In this document: positions 47,536-59,044 of the stretch, in pieces
How positions within the stretch are numbered: position 1 is the stretch's first letter
How the letters are laid out: each line of letters begins with the position of its first letter
Source: Narthecium ossifragum
Lineage: Eukaryota; Streptophyta; Magnoliopsida; Dioscoreales; Nartheciaceae
Reading direction: 5' to 3'
Assembly: GCA_963920575.1 (NCBI GenBank)
Contig: OY986975.1
Coordinates: 22,661,897 to 22,725,896, forward strand
Length of the DNA: 64,000 bases
Notes under the pieces: generated by a model
Databases searched by the model: none
What the model was told of the DNA's origin: nothing
The model's input: the letters and a program-made list of their open reading frames with translations, nothing else
Program-made: the position numbers and the translations under genes

Positions 47536-48174
47536 ATGGAATTCGAAAAGGACTCATCGGAGTCCACCTCCTCCACTGAGCTCTCCCGCTCAGCAGGCAG
47601 CGCGCCGTCGACCTCCTCCCCCACATCCTCCTCGCACGCTCCTGCTGCGGCGGCCACGACACATAAGCGGAAGGCGGGGAGGAAGAAGTTCCGGGAGACG
47701 CGCCACCCGGTGTACCGCGGGGTGCGGGAGCGCAACGGCGGGAAGTGGGTCTGCGAGGTGCGGGAGCCGCGCAAGAAGACGAGGATATGGCTCGGCACGT
47801 ACCCGACGCCGGAGATGGCCGCGCGGGCTCATGATGTCGCTGTCATTGCTCTCCGGGGGAGCTCGGCGCCTCTCAATTTCGCCGAGTCCGCGTGGGCGCT
47901 GCCGCGGGCGGAGTCCACGTCCCACGAGGACATCAGGCGGGCGGCATCAGAGACTGCGGAGATGTATCGGCCCTCGTGCACGGCGACAAGAGCTGAGGCC
48001 GAGGTGGAGGCGGTGTTCGAGGACGAGGAGGCTATGTTCAACATGCCTGGATTGCTGGACAGCATGGCGGAAGGGATGCTGCTGACGCCGCCGGGGATGC
48101 GCGAGGGCCTCGACTGGGATAATATTAATGGCACCGAGTTCCATATGGACTTGTCCCTCTGGAGTACCGACTGA
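47536..48174 (+). CDS. DREB1: DREB1/CBF-type AP2/ERF transcription factor
   Basis: This single exon of 212 aa starts [13 protein letters not shown]. The order is a Ser-rich N-terminus, the CBF signature [15 protein letters not shown] (~44-58), an AP2 domain (~59-116) with [19 protein letters not shown] and the DREB-type Val and Glu, [18 protein letters not shown], then ESAW (~117-120), the equivalent of the CBF DSAW motif. The tail is acidic and ends LSLWSTD, a variant of the LWSY activation motif. It is expected to bind CCGAC elements in the nucleus and activate cold, drought or salt response genes. Coding GC is far higher than in its surroundings. An upstream in-frame extension to 47383 is open, but a TATA box lies inside it. 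Second-best call: a general DREB/ERF protein outside CBF. Confidence 0.93.
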   Translation: MEFEKDSSESTSSTELSRSAGSAPSTSSPTSSSHAPAAAATTHKRKAGRKKFRETRHPVYRGVRERNGGKWVCEVREPRKKTRIWLGTYPTPEMAARAHDVAVIALRGSSAPLNFAESAWALPRAESTSHEDIRRAASETAEMYRPSCTATRAEAEVEAVFEDEEAMFNMPGLLDSMAEGMLLTPPGMREGLDWDNINGTEFHMDLSLWSTD

Positions 48175-48652
48175 TATGCGCATGCAATATGCATGGATCC
48201 TTTCTACTACTTAGGATAATCCATGCATATATATACTGATATATACATGATTAAGCTAGCTAGCTACATAGGGGTAGGACTACTGTGCTGTAGGAAAGTA
48301 CTCCATACATATAATAGTCATGGAGTTAAACAGGAATATATGTATATGTTCTTTTATTGTTTGAAACATCATGATTCAGATGAATCATTCCACATTTTTT
48401 TTCTAAAACAAGCGGCTGTGCGCTGAATCTCATATTCTCTTCCCCCGCCAATGGGCGAATGAATGACTGGGTGCATGCCCAACTCCAAAGATTGGATTGG
48501 ACTCATACGTACGTACCACATTGATTTCTAGTTTCAGCTCCGACAGCACCAAAAACTTATGACTAGAATTAATCCGGCAAATCTCACTGCGTTCTCTTTT
48601 GGGTGACTGATCAGAAGCACTACAAGTGGTAGTGGTAGTGTAGTGGTGGACT
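48175..48652. other. 3' region of DREB1 gene and spacer
   Basis: Downstream untranslated and spacer sequence. Short CATGCATA/TATATA repeats lie just after the stop. The last eight bases (48645-48652, GGTGGACT) are the left target copy of the hAT element. Confidence 0.4.
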
Positions 48653-50091
48653 TAGAGGTGAGCATTCGGTTCTCGGTTCAGTTCTCGGTCTAGAACTGAA
48701 GAATCAAATTTTTTTCGATTATTTTTTAAAAAAATTGAACCGAACTTTTGCTCGGAACCGAACCTTTTAGAATCGAACCAAAATTTTTGCAATAATTAAA
48801 AGTTTAAAACAACCACACCGTTACATCACATTGTTACAATAATTAAACAATCACAGTTACAGTAATTAAAAAACATCCAATAATTACACATCAGAATCTA
48901 TCATTCTCCCAAACAAATCCAGACACTCTTCAACCAATCCATTCTGGACATAGCCTGAAAGCATCGCATTCCATGAAACTACGCTCCGTTCTGGCATCAC
49001 ATCAAAGATCCTCTTTGCCTTATGCAACTCTCCAATTCTCGACAGCCCACTAACCATAAAGTCCAGGAAATCACATTGCGGACCGGCATAGAATCAAACA
49101 ATCGGCAAGCACCTTCTTTACAACCCCACATCCAATACCCCGAAATCATCGAATTCCAATCCGCCACACCCCTCTCCAGCATTCCATCAAACAGCTTTCT
49201 CGCAGTCTCAACCTGCCCATGCTGCGCATAAGAACTCATGACCACATTGCGAACATACCGATCACTCTCAAAACCCAATCTCAGGACATGGGTATGCCCC
49301 AAAACTACGTAATTCCTCAACGATCTTATCAGAATAACCAAAACAGAGGCATCTGGCCTCAAATTATGACAGCCCATCTGAGAATAAAGCTTGATGACTT
49401 CTTGATGGGCAGCCGTATGGGAGTAAAACTTGAACATGGCAAGGAAGAGTGCTTCATTGGGTTGCGGCGCTGACTCGAAGAGCAGGCGAGCATACCGCGG
49501 TGAAGCGCCCACGCGATGGCAGTGGCTGAGGAGAGTGGTGAGTGCTCTGGGGTGGCAGTGGAGGGAGTGGCGGAGGAGTTGGGCATGGAGTTGGCGGACG
49601 GCGACGAGGGCGGGCCGCAGGCGGACGGAGACGAGGGCGGGCCGCAGGCGGACGGCGAGCGGCCGACCACGAGGTCGAGGAAGGAGGCTGATGGCGTTGG
49701 GCTCTCGTCAGGGGGAATGGATCTCCGGATGGGGGGAGGCGGGGAGAGCTTGGAAGAGATCAAGAGAGGGAGAGGCGGAGAGCCAGGACTAGGAGTGAGG
49801 CGGCGGGAGTTAGGGCATCCTGAGATTTTGTAGTTGGGAGTTGGGAGGACCGACTGACTGCGGAGACTGGAGACTGGATTGACAGGATCAGTTAGACCGG
49901 GTTGGCGGGTTAGATCATAAATAAGTTCGGTTATTCGGTTCTGATATGAACCGAATCGAATTTCTTTTAAAGAACTGAACCCGAATCAAAACCGGAAATT
50001 TTCATATATGTCAAAACCGAACCGAATCGAAAAACCGAAAAAACCGAACCAAATGGACCGAACTAATTCGGTTCGGTTCTGCTCACCCCTA
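48653..50091. mobile_element. hAT element that captured a PPR gene fragment
   Basis: It begins TAGAGGTGAGCATTCGGTTC and, reverse-complemented from the right end, TAGGGGTGAGCAGAACCGAA. The flanks are GGTGGACT (48645-48652) and GGTGGACC (50092-50099), an 8-bp duplication with one mismatch. Both subterminal zones are packed with CGGTTCGG(TT)/GAACCGAA words, the usual hAT arrangement of transposase-binding repeats. No transposase is encoded. The cargo is most of a pentatricopeptide-repeat coding region on -. Length is 1439 bp. Confidence 0.88.
48888..49735 (-). pseudogene. PPR-protein fragment inside the hAT element
   Basis: Read on -, from a GC-rich start with RQLHAQLLRHSLHCHP, the frame gives ARLLFESAPQPNEALFLAMF, SHTAAHQEVIKLYSQM, NVVMSSYAQHGQVETARKLF and DWNSMISGYWMWG. 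These are P/L/S-type pentatricopeptide repeats of the plant organelle-RNA-binding family. Near 49060 the frame changes by a small deletion, and the third frame continues MVSGLSRIGELHKAKRIFDV and VVSWNAMLSGYVQNGLVEEC to about 48888, where it runs into the hAT subterminal repeats. A 24-bp unit near 49605-49655 is duplicated. Both ends of the parent gene are missing, so it cannot encode a complete protein. Confidence 0.83.
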
Positions 50092-50099
50092 GGTGGACC

Positions 50100-51214
50100 G
50101 GTGGTGTTTGGCTACCGTTGGTAATTTGGTAGGCCCTCGGGGGCCGCGCGTCCATTAATCTGGATATATTTTATCCCCCAAATTCTCTGGTATTCTTAAT
50201 TTTATGTAATATGCAATTTGGTACTATGTAGATTAAAAATATACATTTTATTACCGTAATGATTTCTTTTCTTAGTTGGACACGATGATTTTAAAACAGA
50301 GACGCCGTTACATATACTAATAACGATAAAATTAATTTTGACTTTTTATCACGAATGAGCGAATGACACATGACTGGAGAGAGGGGGAGAGAGAGAAGCG
50401 GCTACTCACGTCCTAGTAGCTGCCGCCATTGCCAGCGAACCACCCCGATGGTGAAGGGAGTCACGGGAAGGCCTACATCTCCAAAGTGGATAAAACTTGA
50501 AACAAAGATAGAATAGATAGGGGGAGAACATATCAGAAGTAAGAAACCACAAAAGCACTCTGGATTCAAACTATTGGACCTTAATTAAACATGAAGATCA
50601 GGGGTAGAAATCCTACCTCTAAGAACTAATAATTTCCAAGTCTTGCTTCATAAATCTAGGATGGTCTAGATCTAGCTCTCTTCAAGCTTTAATCCTCCAA
50701 GACTTGATGATTTAGTCCCCCTCCGAGCCTCCAATGCTCTCTAATTTTCTAATAGAAACCCTAATGAGAGAAAAGAGGGGCTTTTTCTGAAATCTCATCC
50801 TATTCATACTATAGATGGTGGCATATGACAACCATTTAAGATATTAGGGGTTATAAGCATGATAAATGGCATAAGGATACCATCAAATGGCTATATTAGG
50901 GCCTAACAACCACATACTTGATCCGTAATACCGTGTGTGCACCAATGCGTGTGAAACCAAACTCCGCAAGGCAAATTACTAAAATGCTCATGGAGTTGCA
51001 ACAATCAATACGATCGTTCAATAAGGCCAACCAAGCCAAACTAATCAGGCCAAACCCTCGACTTACGTGGTCGAACACGATTAGAGGTATGAGTCCTCAC
51101 AACATAGGTCTCGCCGGAGTAACATGCTCGACCAACGATGGTGGCGGCTGCTGGAGGTGGGTGGCCGCATCTCTCTCTCTCCGTCAAAAAGGTTAAGATC
51201 AGTTAAAAATAATT
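50100..51214. other. Intergenic sequence
   Basis: No gene is recognised. About 50380-50850 resembles LTR-type noncoding sequence (GA-rich start, then many AAACCCTAAT-like words), but no borders were found. Frames here on either strand have no domains. Confidence 0.4.
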
Positions 51215-52009
51215 AGGGTTAATAACAATTTACTCCCCTCTAGTTTAACAAATTGTCATTTTGCATCCAATATTTTCAAACATGACAAGATGGACCTTGA
51301 AGTTTTCAATTAGATCGATTTGAACCCAGACGGGGACGTCGTTAATTTAGGTAACGACGCTCAGATCATCTCCGGCATTGTCCTTTTAGATTCGCCATCT
51401 CCGGTGACGAACCTGACGATCCAACCCATTGGATTGACTCCTCAGAGCCTTGCGATCTCTCCTATATCATCTGCGTCCTCCGCGCGACCTTGTTTCACTG
51501 TCAATTAAGTTTCGATGCATTTTCAGCCGTCCAAATCACCTCCGGCGCCGTCCCTTCCAAAACTGCCGCCTCCGGCGATCCAACCCATTGGATTGACTCC
51601 CCAGAACCTTGTGATCTCTCCTGTACCATCGCCGTCCTCCGACGGTCTTGTTTCACCATCGATCGAGTTTCGACACGTTCTCAGCCGTCCAAATCACCTC
51701 TGGCGATGTCCCTTCCAAAACTGCCACCTCTGGTAACAAATCCGGCGATCCAACCCATTGGATTGACTCCCCAGAACCTTGTGATCTCTCCTGAATCATC
51801 GCCATCCTCCGGTGACCTCGTCTCGCTGGCGATCGAGCTTCAACGCGCTCTCTGCCATCCAAATCACCGTCACTCGGATTAACGCCGTCCCCCGCCAGGG
51901 TTCAAATCGACCTAATTGAAAACTTCAAGGTTCATTTTGTCATGTTTGAAAATATTGAGTGTAAAATGAAAATTTATCAAATTAGAGGGGAGTAAAGTGT
52001 TATTGTCCC
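51215..52009. mobile_element. Second member of the 24.4-kb MULE family
   Basis: It starts GGGTTAATAACAATTTACTC, and the right end reverse-complemented starts GGGACAATAACACTTTACTC. The internal motifs TGGACCTTGAAGTTTTCAAT and TTAATTTAGGTAACG and a unit repeated three times (ACCCATTGG at 51424, 51583, 51753) match the copy at 24381-25186. The flanking 9-mers (AAATAATTA and TTAATTTTA) do not match, so the duplication is decayed or one flank was exchanged. No protein is encoded. Confidence 0.82.
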
Positions 52010-52379
52010 TTAATTTTATCGTCAGCATATGCGAATCATTGTCCATAAAAAGAGACATTAGGACTATATTTTTATTCTAGAAGGTATTACATAAAGTCGA
52101 GAGACCAACTTTACCCTAGATAGTTTGTTCGTATGTGCCTAAAACGAAACGATGACTACTACTGTGCTATTAGTTAGTTATTGGTCGCCTGTCGTCGAGC
52201 GTAAGAGGATCTCGGCGGCGATCCTTTTCCTCTTCCTACTCTCGCAACCAAAAGGGATTCTTCTAACCTTAGGTTGAGGTGGTATCATGAACGTTTCTTT
52301 TTAGGGGAGGGTGATCGTCGGGTGAGGCGGAGCGAGGAACCCGAAAAGTTGGAGATTTGAGGTACCGGAGGGAGGGGGA
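52010..52379. other. Upstream region of the ATL gene
   Basis: Likely promoter and 5' leader of the RING-H2 gene. No clear TATA box was picked out. No other gene is seen. Confidence 0.4.
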
Positions 52380-52569
52380 ATGATGACGTTTTCGGGGATT
52401 CATCTGGTGATGGCGGTGATCGTGATCGCCGCGAGCGCCATGTTCATCGTGTTCGCGTGCAGCCGCCTCGTCTTTGCCAGGATTCATTTGGCCGCCGCCT
52501 CCAGGAGATTCGTGCCCACCGCTCCAGTATCCGAGCCCACTGTCGTGAGTTCAAGTCTCTCTCTCTCTC

Positions 52570-52638
<69 letters not shown>

Positions 52639-54235
52639 CTTGGATCGTTAATGGTAACGCTTTTCTTTTATGAGCATTCTTGTGGAATTTTTCTCCGTAC
52701 CTTGGTTGCCCGTTTCGTGGTTGGGGATTATCCCAAAGTTGGGAGCTTTGGTTCGCTGCACCTCTTGTTTTGTGCCAAAATTGGTTGATTTGTTTATATT
52801 GGAATTATTGGATGTCGGTGCTCTGTTAATAGATATGCTTCCGGATTTCGTTGCTTGCTCTAGTTTTGGCTGTTTGGAGCTGAGGCATTATGTTGCTACT
52901 GATTGCTCCACCGTATTTGAATAGCTGGACCATGGGCTCTATGGGTTGGTGCCCGCAGTATTGGAAAGCTTTCCTACAAAGAAGTTTGGCGACATGGTAA
53001 ACTCATACGGACCGGCAACTCAGTAAGTTCATGTCATTTCCCTGTTTGTACGGTTCATTGTCTCCCACTTTCTTGGTTGGTCTTTTGAGAATTTTAAAAA
53101 CCTTGCTGATGAGTTTTACTCTATTAGTTATCGATTACGTTTCTCCACATTTTGTCCTTCTTGTCATTTAGCAATTTACTCTGAAATGTGTTTACATGCT
53201 TGCTTTTCTTGTACAAATTCTGAGCATGTGTTTTCAACCCAAGTTTTAAAAAATAATCTCAAAGAATTAATGTATGAAGTAGATCAATGCATTGCCAAGA
53301 AGGTGTGCAACACAAAAAAAGTAATTCTTTCACGACTTATTGGCTGGCTCACCGCTTGTGCTTGGGATTGCTAATTGTTTAATTGCCATCTTTTCCGAAG
53401 TTAATTGTGCATAAATTCTCCATGTCCGGAACCATGTAATTGTTTGCAGTCTTCCTCTTCTATTTACTGACCTCTTGAATTGGACCCAGTTGAGAGATCT
53501 CTCCACTCATCTTTTGTTGATGATGCAGTGTCAAACCACCTCGCCTTTTCATATGAGGTTCTGACCTCTAAGCTTCACATGATTTAACTAACAAATTGAG
53601 CATTCTTAGTGCAAACGAACTTTTAACTCAATCTCTAGGAACTTTACCAACTGAGCATGATGAAAAGTGAGAAAGTGATGGAGCACGGGTACAAGATAAG
53701 GCTGAACTGAATGTTGTACATATTTATTCTATCATCTTCGTTTTATTGCTTTGTTGTTCGTATGCTAATTCATCTTATGCCCTTAGAGCTAACTATCTCG
53801 TCTAGTTACTGACTTGTATGGAAATGGGTGATGGATTCGATATTGACAGTAAAATCTCTATATTGTAGGTGCACTGTATGTCTTGAAGAATATCAAGATA
53901 GAGACCTTCTGCGTATTCTTCCATCTTGTAATCATGCTTTCCATGTGACCTGCATCAACATGTGGCTGCAGCAGCATTCAACATGTCCTGTTTGCAGAAT
54001 TTCACTGAGTGTTTCTCCTGGTAGCAAATGCATGATGATTCCTCTGGATCATGCTGTCTTAAGACCCATTTACCCTGCAGAAATGTTGTTCCAAGATTCA
54101 TATCATCATCTAATTGGTGGCCATGAACAGCCTGCAGCAACATTAAATGGTGAGAGTGTGGAATCTCTTCAAGAGGACCAGGTTACTTCTGAGCCATCTG
54201 TGGCCAGAGAGAAGTCTCCAGTCGACAAATATTAG
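52380..54235 (+). CDS. ATL: ATL-type RING-H2 E3 ubiquitin ligase
   Basis: Three exons, 52380-52544, 52925-53022 and 53869-54235, join to 209 aa with consistent phases (0, then 2/1). Residues ~6-31 are one membrane helix ([18 protein letters not shown]). Next comes a basic stretch, then [17 protein letters not shown], where ATL proteins carry their GLD region. The RING-H2 domain (~89-131) has C-x2-C-x15-C-x1-H-x2-H-x2-C-x10-C-x2-[29 protein letters not shown]. The Trp and the Pro before the last Cys, needed for E2 contact, are present. It should act as a membrane-anchored E3 ligase; substrates are unknown. Intron 1 holds a (TA)n run and intron 2 is ~850 bp. The C-terminal tail has no known motif. 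Confidence 0.9.
52573..52635. repeat. (TA)n microsatellite in ATL intron 1
   Basis: A perfect alternating TA run of about 63 bp starts 28 bp after the exon 1 donor. It could pair with itself in the pre-mRNA and is likely to be polymorphic. Confidence 0.95.
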
Positions 54236-55512
54236 CTCTATTAGTAAAAGATTCTTCCTCCAAGAATCAGAAGGAAAATAAGTTGAATGCCCATCATGTA
54301 AAAAAAAAACATGAAAGCACAGAGAGAAATCTCATGGACTCATCCTCAACCTTCATGATGCACATCCATGAAGTGGAGTTTTGAAACAAGCGCCCAAACA
54401 GCCTCCGCTGCTTGCCTGAAGTTATCATTCATGTCCCTTGTGGTTAGATATATGCACTATATAGAAAAATGCAATTACCTTTTGAGGTTGACCTTTTCTT
54501 TGACAAACCTCTTTAACGAGAACCAGCATACAGAGATTCATTCTGCTGATAGTTCCTTTTTCATATGTAAAGAACAATTTGTAATCTTAAAATTTATACG
54601 TCTTTTGATTTGATCGGTGCACTCTATCCTCTGAATTTTCTTCCTGGATTGTGCCTTGTTCAAAGCCTGGATTGCATCCTGATTAAATCTCCCTGTCCTC
54701 AGGTAATTGCTGTCATTTCAAGGCCAAAATCTTATTTCTAATGTTCGCTGGTGTTTTCGAAGGTTGTCCATATGGATGAATGCTTTATCAGTTCTGATCA
54801 ATTTGTTTCTACCAAAGTATTGGCGTGTTTTGATCCTTCTCTATGCAGAGTTATAATGTTTTATTTCCTCCAGCTGATCTCTCTTTTCTCTGTTTTGCTA
54901 GTTGTAGCTTATTCTTACGAGAAACATAATCTACCAGCAGATATCGAGATTCTTTTGGCCTCTTATTACAGCTTTTAAGTGTCTCCTTGTGCATCCTTTC
55001 CATGCAAAGGGTCTGGATTAACCCAGAAGCACAAAAACACTATGGTGATTATCCTTTTATTCATTAGCAAATGTGTACTGGGGTGGCCAGGGGGACAAGC
55101 ATCTCTGGAGTGGTGGGATCAGAAAAGTGCTGAGCTACAACCTCCAATAGCAGAAGGAAAGGTATAGCCATGTGATGCTGGTTCCCTTGAAAATTACGTA
55201 CTAGAAGAATTCTTATCAATCCAGCAAATTGTTGGCCCCATCACCCTCTTATTTGCTTCCTATGTATCTGATATGCTGTGGATTCATGTGCTTGAGACTG
55301 TTTAACTCATCAAGCTCAGGCTTGACTAGGATGTGCTGTGGGCTCCCTCCATCTCTGTGCTTATGGGCTCTTGAATGGCTGATGAGATGCTGTCAAAAAA
55401 GGCGTCGTGTCATGGTATTCTGTGGTCCTCTTGATGTAAAGCGTGAAGGCTTAGTCTGAGAATTCAGGCATAAAATGCCAACCAATTGCAATCTTCTCCC
55501 ATTCACTTAACC
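54236..55512. other. 3' region of ATL gene and spacer to the Dabb gene
   Basis: Untranslated tail of the ATL gene, then spacer and promoter of the next gene. No coding sequence is supported. A poly-A run lies at 54300-54309. Confidence 0.45.
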
Positions 55513-55637
55513 ATGGGAGACCTGAGGCATTTAGTGCTAGTGAAGTTCAAGGAAGAGGCGGAGGTGGAAGAGTTGTTGAAAGGGATGGGAAAGCTTGTTG
55601 CTGAGATGGAAACTGTCAAGTCATTTCAGTGGTATAG

Positions 55638-55689
<52 letters not shown>

Positions 55690-56213
55690 ATTATATCATG
55701 GCATTTCCTTATCCTGAATTAGATTTATTCAACTTGTATCGCTGTCTTAAATTATCCGTATACACATATCTTTGCAACCCCGAACGTTATCACAAGAATG
55801 AAAGCATATGATATTAGAGCAATAATAGGATCATATAACATGCACATGCAGGTCTCTAAAGTTAAACATCTAGAGTGTCTCTAAACTTGAACCTCTAGAG
55901 TTGGATGATATTGATTGATTAATGCTTTCTTTATAAAAGTTTGTGGTTGGTCATCAAAAGCTTTCCTTGTATTCATGGACCTACTAGATCTGTGTGGTTG
56001 TTTGAATGCCTCAGGGGAGAGGATGTGGGGAGTGAGGAGATGCTGAGGCAGGGCTTCACCCACGTCTTTTTGCTTACCTTCGGAAGTGCTGAAGATTTTG
56101 CAGCTTATTCAAGCCACCCCAAGCATGTTGAGTTTGCAAGCAAATTTGCTGCAGCAATAGACAAGGTCTTATTGTTCAACTTTTCAGCCATGGTTGTGAA
56201 GCCCCCAGCTTAA
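55513..56213 (+). CDS. Small Dabb (stress-responsive A/B barrel) protein
   Basis: Two exons, 55513-55631 and 56015-56213, give 105 aa. The frame MGDLRHLVLVKFKEEAEVEE begins the first strand of the dimeric alpha/beta barrel. FTHVFLLTF and AAYSSHPKHVEFASKF are the two other marked family blocks. His6, the His of FTHV, the Tyr of AAYSS and the final His of HPKH line up with residues that are catalytic in the related cyclase of cannabinoid biosynthesis. Most plant relatives are small stress-induced proteins with no proven reaction, so an enzymatic role is only possible. An upstream in-frame ATG (55486) would add nine residues not typical of the family. The intron carries a (CT)n run. Confidence 0.9.
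55640..55686. repeat. (CT)n microsatellite in the Dabb gene intron
   Basis: A perfect CT run of about 46 bp lies just after the exon 1 donor. It leaves the splice signals untouched. Confidence 0.95.
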
Positions 56214-57189
56214 TTCTCGTAGTTTGCCATCATTCTTGTGTGAGATTTTTCTTGGAGATCTGAGAATCATGGAAACGCTATCCGATCAAAGTTGTGTTGA
56301 GTGCTGCTTTTAGCAGGGTGTGTTATTGAGTGAGTGCTTCATCTGTATGTTATGAAGGTATTGTCTGTACTATAGATTAATAAATAAATGTGATGAGTCT
56401 TGTTTTTGGCCATCGTATCTGAGATTGTTGAGAAAACTACTCTTCAACAACAGTGAGCTTGCAATTAATCTTTCCCTACTTGTATGAGTAGAATAGACAA
56501 ATCAATAATCTATCATTAAGGTAAAACCACTACAAAGAAGTAATAATCAAAACCCAATGGCTTTTACATGGAAAAATCCTCAAAAGTGGAGAAATATCAC
56601 GGGACCAAAGGTCATTAAACTCCCACTATTAATAAATAATGGATTCACATATAACCTCACCTTCAGCTCACAAATCAAGCATGAGCATAACATGAAGTGA
56701 GTCTCAATAAAAAAGAGTGAAGAACAATCTCGACGGCCGGAGTGATGAGTTGCAGCAAAGATCTTGTTTTCTTCCCTCTTGAGAAGTTGAGATGGCTTTC
56801 GACGAGCCCTGAATGAATTAGAGCACAAAACTTTGCTCTCTTTTTCCCTCTTTGGTAACTCTTGTGTCGTTTTAAAGATGACGGAGGGATTTGCCAACTT
56901 TGATTGATCCACACAAAAATTCTATAAAAATTACACGAGCAGCAGGGACAAGATCGCATCTCTGGTTTAGATCCGGCAGGGGGATCTGGTTACATCTATC
57001 GATCGGCACACGTGGCGACAACCAACAAACCGGCCCCTGCTCCGTACATCCGTGGGGGCCCCATCCCATCTGGCGCACACAAAGACAAGCGCTGCCACTT
57101 GGCACGGCATGTCATGGCGAATCCTAGCCGTGGATCTTCACCTATTTAATAGAGAACGGATTCAATTTGGCCGGTCCCACCGGCTTACC
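56214..57189. other. 3' region of Dabb gene and spacer
   Basis: Untranslated tail and intergenic sequence. A TATTTAATAG near 57143 could be the TATA box of the dioxygenase relic that follows. Frames on - between 56580 and 57105 have no recognised domain. Confidence 0.4.
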
Positions 57190-57405
57190 ACCACGTCTTC
57201 ATCATCCAGCGACGCCGGCGACGACCGAACCGCCATAAGCAGAGACTTCGACGCCACCAAATCCGGCGTACATGGCCTCGTCGCTGCCGGCACCTCCATA
57301 CTCCCCACCATCTTCATCCTGCCTCCCCACGACTGCATCACCACCGCCCATCCCCTCCCAACCATCCCCTGCAACAATGCAACCTCCAAGGCTCCAATCC
57401 AATGA
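57190..57405 (+). pseudogene. N-terminal relic of a 2-oxoglutarate-dependent dioxygenase
   Basis: The frame includes DDRTAISRDFDATKSGVHGL and VAAGTSILPTIFILPPHD, then PLPTIP. This is the leader of ACC-oxidase-homologue type dioxygenases (FDxTKxGVxGLVxAGxxxxPxIFIxPP) up to the start of the DIOX_N domain. The homology stops at TIP and a stop codon follows at 57403. No ATG lies where the family starts, so the start codon seems lost. The Fe- and 2-oxoglutarate-binding core is absent. Confidence 0.72.
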
Positions 57406-57428
57406 GTTTCTACGAGGCAAAAGCTCAG

Positions 57429-57830
57429 ATGATTCATAATGAGTGATAACAACCAAACAAATAGAGACCCAAATTATCTTAGCTAATATCCTATTGAATG
57501 AGATGAAGTTTGACTCTCTTTTTCTCATTTGCAAAATCCATTCGATCACCAGTTGTTCCCATGGATTTATTCACGATGGTCATGATAGGGTATACATACC
57601 TTCAAGTGGCAGGAAGCTCCTCCAGCGCCGACACGATGATTCATGAGCCACAACAACCAAACAAACAAAAACCCAAATCTAATATACAATTGAATGAGAT
57701 GAAGTATGACTGTTGTTCACTAGTTGTTCACATGGATTCACAATGGAAATGATGGGGTATACACACCTTCACGTGGCAGGAAGCTCCTCCGGCGCCGGCG
57801 CTGGCGCCATGCGGCAATACAACATATCCC
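57429..57830. repeat. ~200-bp imperfect tandem duplication
   Basis: ACAACCAAACAAA...ACCCAAAT, then ATTGAATGAGATGAAGT, CATGGATT, GGGTATACA and GTGGCAGGAAGCTCCTCC occur in the same order twice, about 190-200 bp apart. The unit starts just after the dioxygenase relic. Confidence 0.75.
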
Positions 57831-58783
57831 TCTAATCATCATTCGCAAAACGATGTGGTTAAAGCACGGTAAACTTCAATCAAATTAATCATTGTTCAAT
57901 CACTAATTTACATTGTAAAATAACATTGAAGTTCGGAGTCAAATCACAAAAAAAACGTTGAAAATCGAAATCAATTTTTAAAACTCAAGTTCTAAGCAGA
58001 GTGATCAAAATTGAATGTGAAATTATATAAAGATTATTTAAAAAAGCAACTAAAATGATCGGAGTTTGAACCAATTTAAGAATTACCTAGAGATTACTCG
58101 ATCCACCGTAACTTTATCTTTAACCTTATCTAGTTATCATCTTATTCATTTTCTCTTAAAATTATGAATCATATGGCTACAAACTAATATAAATCCCTTG
58201 AATAAAGTTAATGTTTCGAACAGCATAACCTAACTTTATTTAGCATAAATCGTCTTTGGTTCTACGATTATTTTAAATTATTATACTCCTAATGACCTTG
58301 TCATGACTTATCTTTACTTAACATAAATTATCTCAAAGATAAACAAAATCCACATAAAAACTATCTCAATAATCTACACAAACAATTACATAAAGTTTAT
58401 ACGACTAAAACTACTTCAGAGGAGCCATGCTCTTTCAAATCTTTATCAATAAAATTAAATTCATGTTGAGAAGAAGTTTACAAGAATCAAACTAAAGAAA
58501 GATCAAGAATGATTATATTAGGGTTTCATGAGATCCCTAAGTATAAGAATTAATCACTCATCCGTTAGGAATGATCCATAGGTGTTAGGAATGAAGCCGT
58601 AAATCCATGTGGAAAGATCGACGTCTTCAAAACCCTTGCATTCCTCTCAAAAAGTGGTCCCCAAAGATCTCTTAATTTGGTAGAAATAACCCCTCTTTAT
58701 AGCAAAGATCCTTTTAACTTCGGATTCAAGAGTCATAGCTGAAGTTAAACTTTAATTTTTCTAATTTTCATATACTTGCCAAG
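57831..58783. other. AT-rich intergenic sequence
   Basis: No coding region, RNA gene or element boundary is recognised. It is AT-rich with many A-tracts. Confidence 0.4.
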
Positions 58784-59003
58784 GCGAGGGAGCTGGTGGT
58801 TGTAACAGTGAGGCGTCGGGGAGGTGAGCCAGCTACGGGGCGCAACCTTCAGTTACGGTCGTTAGCTGGGATCACAGGTGATCCGGTGATAGAGCGAGGG
58901 AGCTGGTGGTCGTAACAGTGAGGCGTCGGGGAGGTGAGTCAGCTACTGGGCGCAACCTTCAGTTACGATCGTTAGCTGGGATCACAGGCGATCCGGTGAT
59001 AGA
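58784..59003. repeat. 110-bp tandem duplication
   Basis: GCGAGGGAGCTGGTGGT at 58784 repeats exactly 110 bp later (58894) with only four or five base differences across the unit, including AACAGTGAGGCGTCGGGGAG and CGTTAGCTGGGATCACAGG. The close match says the duplication is recent. Confidence 0.9.
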
Positions 59004-59044
59004 GCTCCGGGCAAGAGTGGCACCACCGCAGGTGCTTGGTCGGG

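Noticed and set aside
54751..55459. Small frames between the ATL and Dabb genes
   Set aside because: No domain, no splice support and ordinary AT-rich composition; taken as untranslated or spacer sequence.
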